In this document: piece after piece, positions 29,051 to 38,894 of the stretch
How the letters are laid out: the number at the start of each line of letters is the position of its first letter
Numbering within the stretch: position 1 is the stretch's first letter
Assembly (NCBI RefSeq): GCF_043769475.1
Contig: NZ_CP171729.1
Coordinates: 1,922,001 to 1,986,000 of the forward strand
Reading direction: 5' to 3'
Length of the DNA stretch: 64,000 nt
Source of the DNA: Allomesorhizobium sp043769475
GTDB taxonomy: Bacteria > Pseudomonadota > Alphaproteobacteria > Rhizobiales > Rhizobiaceae
The notes under the pieces: generated by a model
The model's database searches: none
What the model saw: the letters and a program-made list of their open reading frames with translations, nothing else
What the model was told of the DNA's origin: nothing
Program-made: the position numbers and the translations under genes

Positions 29051-29096
29051 CACTCTATCTGGTGCCGAAGCGTCGCTGCAAACGCTAAATATAGTG
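29051..29096 (-). promoter_or_regulatory. Tandem NrdR-like boxes upstream of nrdJ
   Basis: Two 14-base sites, CACTCTATCTGGTG (29051-29064) and CGCTAAATATAGTG (29083-29096), match the NrdR box CACTATATATAGTG at 11 and 12 of 14 positions. Their starts are 32 bases apart, three helical turns, which is the spacing known for NrdR pairs. nrdJ is the only gene whose 5' end faces them. NrdR is an ATP/dATP-sensing repressor of ribonucleotide reductase genes, so nrdJ is probably repressed when dATP is high. Confidence 0.8.
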
Positions 29097-29376
29097 TTAA
29101 CAGCCTAATTAATCCAGTGCCGCACAAATGTCCCACGCAACAAAAATGCCGCGAAAATCCCATGCGTCAACCCGCCGACTGAACGGGCTGGTCCGCCAAA
29201 ACGCAGGGGAAATCCGGGAAAAAGACCGGTGCTGTCACTCGCCGGCCGCGCCCTCAACAGGAGCGCTGATCCATAAAAGGCGACTCGTTTCCGTCCGTCA
29301 AGGATTCGTTTCTGTAACTTTTATGACCCCAACATCTTGTGTGCCGGCTATGTGGATATCGGGGATAGGAGACGCC

Positions 29377-29415
29377 AAAAAAGACGCGGCGCCGGGCAAG
29401 CCGGGCGCCGCGTCC
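29377..29415 (-). terminator. Intrinsic terminator of the alpha/beta hydrolase gene
   Basis: On the minus strand, GACGCGGCGCC pairs with GGCGCCGCGTC over 11 bp and is followed by six T residues. It lies 22 bases past the hydrolase stop codon, so it ends that single-gene transcript before the nrdJ regulatory region. Confidence 0.95.
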
Positions 29416-29437
29416 TGATCCGGCGTCGATGGACTGG

Positions 29438-30379
29438 CTACTTCTCCGCCTCGACCTGCTGGGCCCAGCTCTTGACCGCCGTCTCGCCGTTCAGGAACGG
29501 AAGCACGGTCCCGGCCAGTTCGGGCGCAAAGAACATATCGTAATGGGTGCGGTTCGGGATGATCGCCAGCCGGTTCTGCGGCAGGTTCTCACGCATCCAG
29601 CCGGCATCCTTCAATCCGCCGCCGAGCAGCTGGTAGAATTTTATCACATGCTCGGGCCGGTACATGTCGCTGTCGCCGAACACCAGCATGACCGGCATCT
29701 TCAGCTTTTCGACGTCGGCAGACCAGTCGTAGGGCTTGCGCATCAGATTGCCCATCTGATCGAGCAGCTTCGGAAATTCATCGGGCTTCGGGGCGACGGC
29801 GACGTAGGACTGGTACATCGGCGTCTCCTTCATCATGTCGGCCATTGCCGCGCCGACCTGGACCTGCTGCGCCTTGATCTCGGGATAGAAGCCCTCGTCG
29901 GAGTAGCCGGCTGAAACGATCGCCAGCCGGCGGACCCTGTCGGGATGCTGGACCGCAAGGCGGAAAGCGGCCCCGCCACCGAACGAATAACCGAGCGCGT
30001 CGATCTTTTCGTAGCCGAGTTCGCTCAGCACCACCGCCAGATCGTCGCCGATGTCGACCAGGTCAATGTCTCGCCCGCCAAGGGCAGTGCGTCCATGGCC
30101 ATGGAGATCGACCGCTATCACCTGCCGATGCTCGGAAAGCGCGGGCAGCATCGGCCCGAACATGTTGATGGAGCCCAGCCCGCCATGGAGCAGCAGCAGC
30201 GGCTCGCCCTCGCCGTGGATCTCGTAATAATAATCGACGCCATTGGCGGCGATACGGCCGCTCTTGACCGGCTCCGACGCGGCTTCGGCTTTCGTCGCCT
30301 CTTCCGCGCGGAGGATGGACGGCGCGGCGAGCAGGGCTGCCGCGGAGGCAAAAAGGGCAATCAGCGTGGACTTGATCAT
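29438..30379 (-). CDS. Exported alpha/beta hydrolase
   Basis: A 313-residue protein with a signal peptide (MIKSTLIALFASAAALLAAPSILRA). The alpha/beta fold follows with HGGLGSINMF (oxyanion loop), the nucleophile elbow GYSFGGGAA (Ser), an acid region VFGDSDMYRPEH and a late His in NRTHYDMFF, so the triad appears intact. Substrate cannot be told; such proteins act as esterases or epoxide/haloalkane-type hydrolases in the periplasm. GAGGAG sits 6 bases before the ATG at 30379; the frame stays open 19 codons further upstream without support. Monocistronic with its own terminator. Confidence 0.85.
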   Translation of the reverse strand: MIKSTLIALFASAAALLAAPSILRAEEATKAEAASEPVKSGRIAANGVDYYYEIHGEGEPLLLLHGGLGSINMFGPMLPALSEHRQVIAVDLHGHGRTALGGRDIDLVDIGDDLAVVLSELGYEKIDALGYSFGGGAAFRLAVQHPDRVRRLAIVSAGYSDEGFYPEIKAQQVQVGAAMADMMKETPMYQSYVAVAPKPDEFPKLLDQMGNLMRKPYDWSADVEKLKMPVMLVFGDSDMYRPEHVIKFYQLLGGGLKDAGWMRENLPQNRLAIIPNRTHYDMFFAPELAGTVLPFLNGETAVKSWAQQVEAEK

Positions 30380-30490
30380 GTCGGTCTCCTCGGATTTGCA
30401 GGCCGGCTCGATCGTGGCTGCCTGTCTACATCCCAAGGACGAGCGGAATCAGCTCATTCCGACATGGATGGAGAAGAAAGTTTTGGAGCG

Positions 30491-32065
30491 TCAGACCTTC
30501 GCGAGCGCTTCGGCGGCCAGTTCCGGAACACGATCGTCCGCGTCGCCCGTCGCCTCGAGATAGGTCATCGGGGTTCGCAGCGTCCACAAAATGCCGTTGG
30601 GGAGACGGGTGAGCGCACCTTTGCCGCCAAGTGCCGCCGGCGTCACCTTTTCCAGCACGATCCTGCCAAATCCATGTTCCGAAACCTCGGGGACCGCAGG
30701 GCCGTCAACCTCGGTCCAGAGGAGGCAGAAGTTTTTCTTTCCGTCCGTGCCGGCTTCGATTTTCCATTCGACGGTAATACGCCCGCCCGGCGCGGAAAGG
30801 ACGCCGTATTTGGACGAATTCGTCGCAAGTTCGTGGAATGCGATGCCGAGATACTGGACGGCGTTCGGCTGCAGCACGATCGATGGGCCCGACATCGTGA
30901 TGCAGTCCTCGTTGCCGAACGGCTTCACTTGCGCCAGGAGCAGTTCGAACACGGTCGCGCCGCGCCATTCGGCCAGCACCAGAAGATCGTGCGAGCGGGC
31001 CAGCGCCATGATGCGATCCCGCACCTGATTCTCGAATTCGAACGAATCGCGGGAGCGCTTGCTGGTTTCCCGGATCATCGAGAGAATCACCGCATACTGG
31101 TTCTTCACCCGGTGGTTGACCTCGCGCATGAGCATCAGGATGCGGTGCTGGCTTTCCTTCCGCTCGGTGATGTCGCGCGCGATCTTGGAGGCGCCGACCA
31201 CCCGTCCGGCATGATCCTTGACCGGCGAGACCGAGAGCGAGATGTGAACCAGGGATCCATCCTTGCGGACCCGGACGGTTTCATAATGGTCGACGCGGTC
31301 GCCCTTGCGGATGCGCTCGATTATGCTCGGCTCCTCATTGCACCGGTCCTCCGGGATCAGCATGGTGATACGGCGGCCGATCGCTTCCTGCTCCGTATAG
31401 CCGAAGAGCCGTTCGGCTCCCTTGTTCCAGCTCGCGATGACGCCGTCGAGATCCTTGCTGATGATGGCGTCCTCGGACGATTCGACGATCGCGGAAAGCC
31501 GCATCTCGATTTCTTCCCGCTGCTTCTGGCCGCTGATATCGACCAGCATGTTCAGCGCGCCTGTCATCTTCCCGTCTGCGTCGCGCAGTAGCGTGGGAAA
31601 GGGCAGGAAGGGAACGCGCGTCCCATCCGGCCGTTCGGCTATGGCCGAGCCACCCCTGACGTCGCGCCCTTCCCGCAACGACACCGCCATGGGGCAATCC
31701 TCGTGCTTCATCGGCCTGCCGTCCGGCCAGAAAAGCTTCCAGGAGCCGCACCATTCGTCCTTGCCGAGTTGCGGACGATGGCCCCACAGAGCTGCCGCGG
31801 CCTCATTGTAGAAAGTGATCTTTCCCGATGCGTCAGTGATGTAGACTGCCGCCGGCAATGCCTGCAGCACGTCATAGCCGTGAGGCTCCGGTATTTGCAG
31901 CGCCCCACGCGCGGCGACCGTGTCGGGTTGCAGGATGTTCAAAAAAATCCCCGTGAGCCGCGGCCATGGCGTAGGCAAGGCACTCGAAAAGTGGGGTGGA
32001 TGGTCAGCAATTGGGTCCCCGATCAGCCCGGATTCCCAAACCGCATAGAAGACAAGTTCGGGCAT
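30491..32065 (-). CDS. HWE-family sensor histidine kinase with two PAS domains
   Basis: About 480-525 residues with no membrane segment. A first PAS domain (LQALPAAVYITDASGKITFYNEAAAALWG) is followed by a PAC region, a second PAS (RLSAIVESSEDAIISKDLDGVIASWNKGAERLFGYT), and an HWE kinase domain: REVNHRVKNQYAVI (phospho-accepting His) and HELATNSSKYGVLS (N box). The C-terminus carries GFGRIVLEKVTP. HWE kinases are common in rhizobia and often signal general stress or light. Start: the ATG at 32065 lacks a ribosome-binding site; a TTG at 31942 with GGGGA upstream is a plausible true start. No response regulator is adjacent. Confidence 0.88.
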   Translation of the reverse strand: MPELVFYAVWESGLIGDPIADHPPHFSSALPTPWPRLTGIFLNILQPDTVAARGALQIPEPHGYDVLQALPAAVYITDASGKITFYNEAAAALWGHRPQLGKDEWCGSWKLFWPDGRPMKHEDCPMAVSLREGRDVRGGSAIAERPDGTRVPFLPFPTLLRDADGKMTGALNMLVDISGQKQREEIEMRLSAIVESSEDAIISKDLDGVIASWNKGAERLFGYTEQEAIGRRITMLIPEDRCNEEPSIIERIRKGDRVDHYETVRVRKDGSLVHISLSVSPVKDHAGRVVGASKIARDITERKESQHRILMLMREVNHRVKNQYAVILSMIRETSKRSRDSFEFENQVRDRIMALARSHDLLVLAEWRGATVFELLLAQVKPFGNEDCITMSGPSIVLQPNAVQYLGIAFHELATNSSKYGVLSAPGGRITVEWKIEAGTDGKKNFCLLWTEVDGPAVPEVSEHGFGRIVLEKVTPAALGGKGALTRLPNGILWTLRTPMTYLEATGDADDRVPELAAEALAKV

Positions 32066-32218
32066 CCGACGCGGCCTTTGAACGCGGCGAGCGGAGGATG
32101 GTTCCTTAGCCGGAGGGATTTTTTTCAGGGGCCGATAAATATTGGCGGCGTGATCTCGCCCGAACAGCCGATAGCTTTTCGATAGCCTGCCGTCGTTCGG
32201 AATGGGCCCGCAGCCAGT

Positions 32219-35200
32219 CTAGTAGTCCTTCTCGTAGAATATGCCGACGCCGGAATCGCCGCCGGCCCCGACGGAGCCGCGCGCCTTCAGATTGTCGGTG
32301 ATGTCGAGGTTGATGGTGGCGCGTGTCGATCCGCGGGCGCCCGCTTCGACGCCGAGATAGATGTTGTCCTGAATGTAGCGACCCGCTCGCAAGGCGGGGT
32401 TGCCCTGGCTGTCGGTGACGATGTCGATATCGTCCAGGCCCGTGGCGGAACGCAGGCTGCCGAGCAGCGATGTGTTGCCGCCGCCGGCGAGTTCGGCGGC
32501 CGCAGCGGCAAGCTGCGCGATCTGGAAAGGCGACAATTCATTGATGCCGCGGTTGAAGATCAGCCGCGCCAGCACCTCGTCCTCGGGCAATTGCGGCTCC
32601 GAGGAAAAACTGATGTCGGGATCGGAGACACGGCCGCTGACCGTGACGAACACGGTGATGTCGTTGCCGCTAGAGCGCGCCACGAAGTTGATGAACGGAT
32701 CGAGGTCGCCGACCAGCGTCACTGTGCCTTCGTCGAAGGTGATGCGCTGGCCGAGAATGGAAAGCCGGCCCCGGATCAGGTTGAAGCCGCCGACCGGCTG
32801 GATGTCGGTCGCCGGACCGGTCAGGCGCACCGTGCCGCCGAGTTCGGCGTCAAGCCCGCGCCCGCGCACGAAAATGCGGGTGGGCGCGCTGACAGCGATG
32901 TTCAGCCTGACCACACTCGGGCGCGCGGTGGGCGTCGGCGTGCCGTCGCCTGCCCTCGCCCGGCGCAGCGTCACAGCCACCGGTTTCGGTGGGTCGATGT
33001 GGGTGACGTCAATGGCAGCCGCTCCGCCGCCCAGGCTTTCCGGCACGGTGATCTCGGCGCGCTCGACCGCGATGTCGCCCGCAACGAGCGGATCGCGGGT
33101 CAGCGGACCGGTCAGCGCCAGGCTGCCGCTCAACGTCGCCACGACGAGGCTGCCGTCGGCATAACGCGCCTGGTTGAGATTGATCCTGATGTCGGCGGGG
33201 AAGCCGGCTTGCGCATTGGTGGAGACCGAACCCGAAGCCGTGATCGTGCCGCCGGCAGCGATCGCCGCCGACGCGTTGCGGATGGTCACCCGGTCGCCGT
33301 CGATCGCCGCCGACACCGCGATATTGCGCAGCCGGATGTTGGTTTGCGGGTCGATGAATTGCGCGCCCGAGGTCGAGACCGTGCCGCGGATGGCGGGCTG
33401 GCGCAGGCTTCCGGAAATGGTCGCGGCAAGCGACACCGTGCCCGAGGCCTGGGCGCCGCGCTCCGCCAGGAAGCGGTTGGCGAGCGACAGCGGCGCCTGG
33501 CCGTCGACGGAAACCGAGACGCCAGTTCCCGAAAGCGGCAGCCGCCCATTGGCGGTGAGCGAAAGCCCCTGCGGGCCGCTCACGCGCGCGGAGGACAGCG
33601 TCACCACATCGTTGGCGAAGCTGCCGGACGCGGTCGCTTCGAGCGGTGACAGTCCGGCGGCGTCGAGCGCGGAGGCGCGCAACCCGGCGCCGCGCAATTC
33701 GAACGATGCCGCGGGCCGGGCGAGCGGCCCCGTCACGCGTGCCGTACCCGACAGGCTGCCGCCGAGATTGCGGCCGGGAGCGGCGACGTTGAGAACAGCC
33801 AGCGGGAAGGCGTTGAGCGCAACGTCGAGCGCCAGCGCTCCTCCGGCCAGCGGCACGCCGCCCCTGACGGTGGCGCGAAGCCCTTCCGGGCTGGTGATCG
33901 CGGCATCGACATTGAGCCTTTCGGCGGTCGATGTGCCCGTAGCGTCCAGGCTGACCGTGCGCAGCCCGGCTTCGCGCAGCGCGGCGGCCGCGATCGACCT
34001 GCCCTGCACATTGAACCGGATGTCCGGTCTGGCGCGCGTGCCGCCAATCGTTGCCGTGCCGTCGATGGTGCCTCCCAGCGCCAGGTCGGGACGGATCGTG
34101 TTGGCGATCGCCAGCGGCAATGCGGCGATCGTGACGGAAAGATCGAGGCTTTGCGAGATCGTGCCTCGCGCGCTGACGCGCCCGCCTCCGACGTCGAAGG
34201 CGAGATTGCCGACGGTAATATCCTGTCCCCTGACCTCGAGCACAGCCGGCTCGACAAGCCGTGCCGCAAGCCCGCCTTGCGCCAGTTCGACTGTCTGGAG
34301 GCCGAGCCGCCAGCCGCCATCGACGGGCGACAGCGCGCCCGACGCCGCCGCGGTGGTGCCATTGTCGAGCGTCGCGTCGCCGGAGAAATTGGTGGTCGCG
34401 CCGCTGCTTTCGGCGGTAGCGGAAAGTCGCGCCACGTCTATGCCGGCCGCGGTGACGTCGGTTGCCTGCAGCGAGCCGTTGGCGACCGGCACGTTGAAGA
34501 GGTCGGCGATGCTCGCCTGAAGATCGGCCCGGCCGAGCCTGACCGTATCGGCGACGAGATTTTCGGCGTTCGCCTTTATCGTGGCGTTCTGCCGATCCTG
34601 GTCGGGCGTGAGTGTAACATCGGCGTTTACCGCGCCGGTCGCCTGCACCAGCAGCAGCGCGGCAGCAGTCGAAATATCGGCGGAGGCGAGTTTCAGCGCG
34701 CCATCGAACAGGCCCGCAGGGTTCTGGGTGACGTCGCCGGTAATCCGCGTGCCGCCGGCGGAAAAATCCAGCGCGCTCAGCCGGCGGCCGCTTTCGTTCA
34801 GCGCAACGCCGCTCGAAAGCTGCACGCGGGTTCCGTCGAGGAAAGCGTTGCCGGTCACCTGGCCGTCGACATCGCCTTCCCGCAGCGTGCCTTCGAAGCC
34901 GAGCACCGCCTCGCGCAAAGCCTTGCCGACCAGCGAGCCTTCGGCCACCTCAGCCCCGAAGGTGAGGCCGATCAGCCCGTCGGAGCCTGATGCGCGGCCC
35001 CTGGCCGTCAGGCGGCCGGTGGCGTCCTCGGACACAAGCGCCAGATCGGTCAGAGCCAGGTCGAAGTCGAAATCGGCCGCACCCGTGGCGAAACTGCCGT
35101 CCGCAGTCATCGAAACCTGATCGTTGAAGATGCGCAGCCCGTCGGCGACGAGCCCGGTTTCGCCGCGCGCGACGCGGCCAGTAATGCGCGTCTCACCCTG

Positions 35201-36817
35201 CAGCAGATTGTCGGCAGCGGGGCTGTCGATCGTCAGTCCGGTGGCGACGCCGTCCACGGTCAGGTCGAAACCGCCGGTGACCGGCTCCACGCTGCCGGAG
35301 GCGTCGAGATCGAGCCCGCCCGACACATCGCGTCCGGCAAGCTGCGAGAACGGCGCAATGCTCGTCGCTTCGACGCCAATGTTGCCGCGAAACGCCAGTT
35401 CGGCGATGTCGCCGGAGAGCGACACATTGAGGCCGTTGCCGGAAAGCAGCGCCCTGGCGAGTTTTACGGGGCCGCCTGCCCGCCAGTCGCCTTCGATGTC
35501 GAGGTTGAGCGTCTCGCCGAGCGCTTCGGCGATGTCTGCCCGCGTCGCGGTGATGCCGGTAACGTCGCCGTCGACTGCGAAAGTGATCCGGCGGTCCGCC
35601 GGCTGGCTGATGTTCTCGGCCACTCCGTTCGCTGTCAGCGCGATGTTTTGCGCGGCAAAGGTGTCGGTGGCCAGGTCGGCGACGGTCAGCGATCCGGTCC
35701 AGTTCTCGCTCGCGCCCTCGCCGAACGAGATCGTCAACGCGGCGCGATCGACCGTGGTCTGGCCGCCGGGAACGGGCAGAACGACGCGCTCGGCGGTTTG
35801 ATTGTCGACCGAGGCATCGAGTGTCAGCCTCTGCAGGAAATTGTCGGTGGTGGTTTCGGCCGCCGCCGTAAGGCTCAGCGCGCCGCTGACCAGATCCAGG
35901 CTCTCGAGCGCGAGCCCGCCGCCGGTCTTGAACACGCCGTCGGCCACAAGCGTCGTCTCGGCACCGAAGAATTCGCGGAAGCGCGGCGGGATCAATCGCG
36001 CGATCGGCCCTTCGACATTGGCGGCGAAACCCAGCCCGCCCGATTGCTGGCGCAGCCTCGTCGTGCCGGTCAGAACGCGTTGGGCGTCCGCGTCGAGCGT
36101 CAGCGCGAGGTCGAGTTCCTCCAGCGGCCCCTCCCCCGCCAAAGTCAGCGCCATCGGCGGCCGGCCCTCGATGTTGAGCACATTGGCGACGATGCCGTTT
36201 GCAGGCTCGGTCAGGGAAAGGTCGAGGTCGAGCACCTGGGTGTCGTTGCGATAGACTGCGGTCAGCCCGAGTTGTCCGCCCGGTCCGTCCAGGCGTGTGA
36301 TGTCAAGCGCGGTGTCGAGCGAGCCGCCGGCAAGCTGGAGCCGGCCGGTGACCGCCAGTTGCGAGGCGAGCCCGAAGACGTCCGCGCCGAATGTGACGCG
36401 CGGGACTTCGAGAGCGCCCAAAGTGACGGAAAGCGGCAGGTCCGGCACGCGGAAGGATCCCGCCTCGGGCGGGGGCAGGCCTTCTTCCGGCACGGGCCGG
36501 CGCAGCACGTCGATGCTGTCTGCCGCAAGCGTCTGGATGTTGAGGCGTCCGAGCAGCAGCGCCGAGCGGGTCCAGACGATGCGCGCATTGGCGATCCGCA
36601 GCCATATGCCCTGGCGGTCGGCGATGGTGATCTCGCTGATCGTCGCGTTTGACGACAGCACGCCCTGGATGCCTCTGATCCTGATTTGGCGGTTGGGCGT
36701 CGAAAGCTGATCCTCGACGAAGCCGATGAAATAGGAACGGTCTTCCTGCTCCGTGTCCTGCGCGAAAACCGGCAGCGCGAAGAGAAAGAATGCGATGGTC
36801 AGGATGATGCGGGTCAA
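32219..36817 (-). CDS. tamB: TamB, translocation and assembly module subunit (DUF490)
   Basis: A 1532-residue protein with an N-terminal signal-anchor (LTRIILTIAFFLFALPVFA) and a very long repetitive beta-helical body of the AsmA/TamB kind, ending in the TamB C-terminal domain: GDLDPFINFVARSSGND, PEDEVLARLIFNRGINELSPFQ and the terminal FYEKDY. TamB spans the periplasm and works with TamA in outer-membrane protein assembly or phospholipid transport. The start is a TTG at 36817 that overlaps the tamA stop by four bases (TTGA), with TAGGA upstream. A far longer open frame to 38518 is the shadow of tamA. Confidence 0.93.
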   Translation of the reverse strand: MTRIILTIAFFLFALPVFAQDTEQEDRSYFIGFVEDQLSTPNRQIRIRGIQGVLSSNATISEITIADRQGIWLRIANARIVWTRSALLLGRLNIQTLAADSIDVLRRPVPEEGLPPPEAGSFRVPDLPLSVTLGALEVPRVTFGADVFGLASQLAVTGRLQLAGGSLDTALDITRLDGPGGQLGLTAVYRNDTQVLDLDLSLTEPANGIVANVLNIEGRPPMALTLAGEGPLEELDLALTLDADAQRVLTGTTRLRQQSGGLGFAANVEGPIARLIPPRFREFFGAETTLVADGVFKTGGGLALESLDLVSGALSLTAAAETTTDNFLQRLTLDASVDNQTAERVVLPVPGGQTTVDRAALTISFGEGASENWTGSLTVADLATDTFAAQNIALTANGVAENISQPADRRITFAVDGDVTGITATRADIAEALGETLNLDIEGDWRAGGPVKLARALLSGNGLNVSLSGDIAELAFRGNIGVEATSIAPFSQLAGRDVSGGLDLDASGSVEPVTGGFDLTVDGVATGLTIDSPAADNLLQGETRITGRVARGETGLVADGLRIFNDQVSMTADGSFATGAADFDFDLALTDLALVSEDATGRLTARGRASGSDGLIGLTFGAEVAEGSLVGKALREAVLGFEGTLREGDVDGQVTGNAFLDGTRVQLSSGVALNESGRRLSALDFSAGGTRITGDVTQNPAGLFDGALKLASADISTAAALLLVQATGAVNADVTLTPDQDRQNATIKANAENLVADTVRLGRADLQASIADLFNVPVANGSLQATDVTAAGIDVARLSATAESSGATTNFSGDATLDNGTTAAASGALSPVDGGWRLGLQTVELAQGGLAARLVEPAVLEVRGQDITVGNLAFDVGGGRVSARGTISQSLDLSVTIAALPLAIANTIRPDLALGGTIDGTATIGGTRARPDIRFNVQGRSIAAAALREAGLRTVSLDATGTSTAERLNVDAAITSPEGLRATVRGGVPLAGGALALDVALNAFPLAVLNVAAPGRNLGGSLSGTARVTGPLARPAASFELRGAGLRASALDAAGLSPLEATASGSFANDVVTLSSARVSGPQGLSLTANGRLPLSGTGVSVSVDGQAPLSLANRFLAERGAQASGTVSLAATISGSLRQPAIRGTVSTSGAQFIDPQTNIRLRNIAVSAAIDGDRVTIRNASAAIAAGGTITASGSVSTNAQAGFPADIRINLNQARYADGSLVVATLSGSLALTGPLTRDPLVAGDIAVERAEITVPESLGGGAAAIDVTHIDPPKPVAVTLRRARAGDGTPTPTARPSVVRLNIAVSAPTRIFVRGRGLDAELGGTVRLTGPATDIQPVGGFNLIRGRLSILGQRITFDEGTVTLVGDLDPFINFVARSSGNDITVFVTVSGRVSDPDISFSSEPQLPEDEVLARLIFNRGINELSPFQIAQLAAAAAELAGGGNTSLLGSLRSATGLDDIDIVTDSQGNPALRAGRYIQDNIYLGVEAGARGSTRATINLDITDNLKARGSVGAGGDSGVGIFYEKDY

Positions 36818-38796
36818 AACGCTTGTCCTATTCCAACGTAGAAGGCCAGATCCGGGTCGTCCGGGCCAGGATCGAGCGGCATTGCGAGATCGAGCCTGAT
36901 CGGGCCGAGCCCGGTGATATAGCGCAGGCCGGCGCCGACGCCGATCTTGAGATCCTCGGAAAACTCCGGAAACGAATCGGCATCGACATAACCGGCGTCG
37001 GCGAAAGCGACGACGCCGATGGTATCGGTGACGCGAGCGCGCAGTTCGGCCGAACCTTCGATCAGCGAGCGCCCGCCGGATACATCTCCATCCGGAGACG
37101 GAATGCCGATGCTGCGATAGGCATAACCGCGCACGGAACCGCCACCACCGGCGAAGAACAGCTTGTCCGGCGCGGTTTCTTCGACGGGCGGGCCGACGAC
37201 CGAGCCGAGCTTCAGGCGTCCTGCGGCAACGATGCGGTTGTCTTCGCCGAAACCGTAATAGGCGCGCCCCTCGACTGTGGCGCGGAGCGCCGCGTTGCCG
37301 TATTCGAACTCGTAGAATGGGTCGGCCATCACTTCGAGGTAATAACCTTCGGTGGCGTTGGTCGCATTGTCGCGCCGGTCGAGTGTCAGGCCGCCGAGGA
37401 ACCCTGCCATGGTGAAGGTGCGTTCTCCGAAATCGTCGTCGAATTTTGCATGCTCGCCATAGCCGAACAGGCTGGCCGAGAGGTGTTCGGAAAACAGGTG
37501 CTTGAACCCCGCCTGCGCGGTGACGGCGGTGCGCGTATAGGGATCCAGCACCTCGCGGTCGCCGATCAGCGAGGCGATGAAATCGGTGTCGGGCGTGTAG
37601 ACGCCCGGCTTGGTGAAGGTTGCGGCAAGGCGATAGGTGAAGTCGGCTGGATCGAAACCGCCGCCCTCGCCTGCATCGTTGCCGATGCCGGCCACCCTGG
37701 CGTCGAAGCGCAGGCTTTCGGCCCGGCCGAACAGGTTGCGGTGCAGCCAGAAGGCTTCGAAACCTGCCCCGTCGAGCGTGGAATAACTTGCGCCGACGCC
37801 GAACCGTCTCGGCAATCTTTCCTGCACGATGACGCTGATCGGCAGCAGGCCGTCGTCGCGGATAGCGTCCGCCTCCTCTATGCGCTGGGCGCGAAACACG
37901 TCGAGCTTGGCGAGCCGCGTATTGGCCCGCTTGATATCGTCGGGATCGTATTCCTGGCCGAGCGGAAGATCGGTCATGTAGGCGACGAAAGCCGGGTCCA
38001 TGCGCTCGGTGCCCTGGACCGATACCGGTCCGTAGGCAGCCCTGCGCCCGGGATCGACTTCGAGCGTCGCATCGACCAGATTGACGGCGTGCGCCGCTTC
38101 CACACGGCGTTCGACGGTTTTCGCCTTGGCGTGCCCCTGCTGCCGCCATGCCTCGATCGACAGGTTTTCGGCCTGCAGGATGACGCCGGAGAGCGCGACC
38201 TTGCCCGGCGAGAAGCCCCGCCTTTCCGGCGCCTCGACCTCGTCGTCCGGATCGACGGGCGGCGGCGCGCGATTGACGATGCTGGTCTGGCCGAAATGGA
38301 AAAGCGGTCCGGGATCGATTGCTACCCGTACTGCGGCGGGATCGGGCAATTCGGTGTCGGGCGGCAGATCGGCGGCTTCGCGCCCATCGACCAGGATGCT
38401 GATCGAACCGCCATAGCGGCCCAGCGCATAGAGTGCGGCGAGGATGCGGCGATAATCGCCGCGCGCCTTGGCCAGGAGACCGGCGGCGCCGGATGCCGGC
38501 TTCTCGCGATCCTGCCACAAAGTGGAAGCGCCCTTGAGCGCGGCTTCGACGTCGTCGTCTTCGGCAACTGGCGAGACGGCGAAATCAACCGAATAGCGCT
38601 GCGGCTCGCCGATTACGTCCTCGGCCTCGTCGGTCTTCGGCTCGAAAATCTTTATGCCAAACAGTTCGAACGCCGAAGCGGGTTCGGCAATCGCCACGGC
38701 GACAACGCAAACTGCCGCGATTGCCCGCAGGCGACTAGAACACAAACCCAGCACAGGCGTCCTCGATGCAGTCCCCACCGCCTCGCGCGGAACCAT
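36814..38796 (-). CDS. tamA: TamA, Omp85-family outer membrane protein
   Basis: About 660 residues. An N-terminal signal region (RLRAIAAVCVVAVAIAEPASA) precedes three POTRA-like periplasmic domains (about 60-330), then an Omp85 16-strand barrel with VRGYAYRSIG (the VRGY barrel-lid motif) and the final strand ending LAFYVGIGQAF with terminal Phe. It partners TamB, which is encoded immediately downstream with a 4-base overlap. The start at ATG 38796 is tentative; no clear ribosome-binding site is seen and the frame is open to 38865. Confidence 0.92.
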   Translation of the reverse strand: MVPREAVGTASRTPVLGLCSSRLRAIAAVCVVAVAIAEPASAFELFGIKIFEPKTDEAEDVIGEPQRYSVDFAVSPVAEDDDVEAALKGASTLWQDREKPASGAAGLLAKARGDYRRILAALYALGRYGGSISILVDGREAADLPPDTELPDPAAVRVAIDPGPLFHFGQTSIVNRAPPPVDPDDEVEAPERRGFSPGKVALSGVILQAENLSIEAWRQQGHAKAKTVERRVEAAHAVNLVDATLEVDPGRRAAYGPVSVQGTERMDPAFVAYMTDLPLGQEYDPDDIKRANTRLAKLDVFRAQRIEEADAIRDDGLLPISVIVQERLPRRFGVGASYSTLDGAGFEAFWLHRNLFGRAESLRFDARVAGIGNDAGEGGGFDPADFTYRLAATFTKPGVYTPDTDFIASLIGDREVLDPYTRTAVTAQAGFKHLFSEHLSASLFGYGEHAKFDDDFGERTFTMAGFLGGLTLDRRDNATNATEGYYLEVMADPFYEFEYGNAALRATVEGRAYYGFGEDNRIVAAGRLKLGSVVGPPVEETAPDKLFFAGGGGSVRGYAYRSIGIPSPDGDVSGGRSLIEGSAELRARVTDTIGVVAFADAGYVDADSFPEFSEDLKIGVGAGLRYITGLGPIRLDLAMPLDPGPDDPDLAFYVGIGQAF

Positions 38797-38894
38797 AACG
38801 GTATCGGCGCGGCTGCGCACCCATAAATATTGGCAAGGCAAAGCACTAGCGGCAGGCGTGACCAATCCGCATCAGCCGTATCGGTGCGAAAAGC

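Noticed and set aside
28823..29160. A cobalamin riboswitch upstream of nrdJ
   Set aside because: The characteristic B12-box (GCCACTG...) is absent on the coding strand. GCCACTCTATCTGG at 29049 is better explained as part of a NrdR-like box.
36823..38826. A 667-codon plus-strand frame antiparallel to tamA
   Set aside because: High-GC codon bias opens long frames opposite genes; the tamA strand has a signal peptide and barrel motifs while this frame has no recognised domain.
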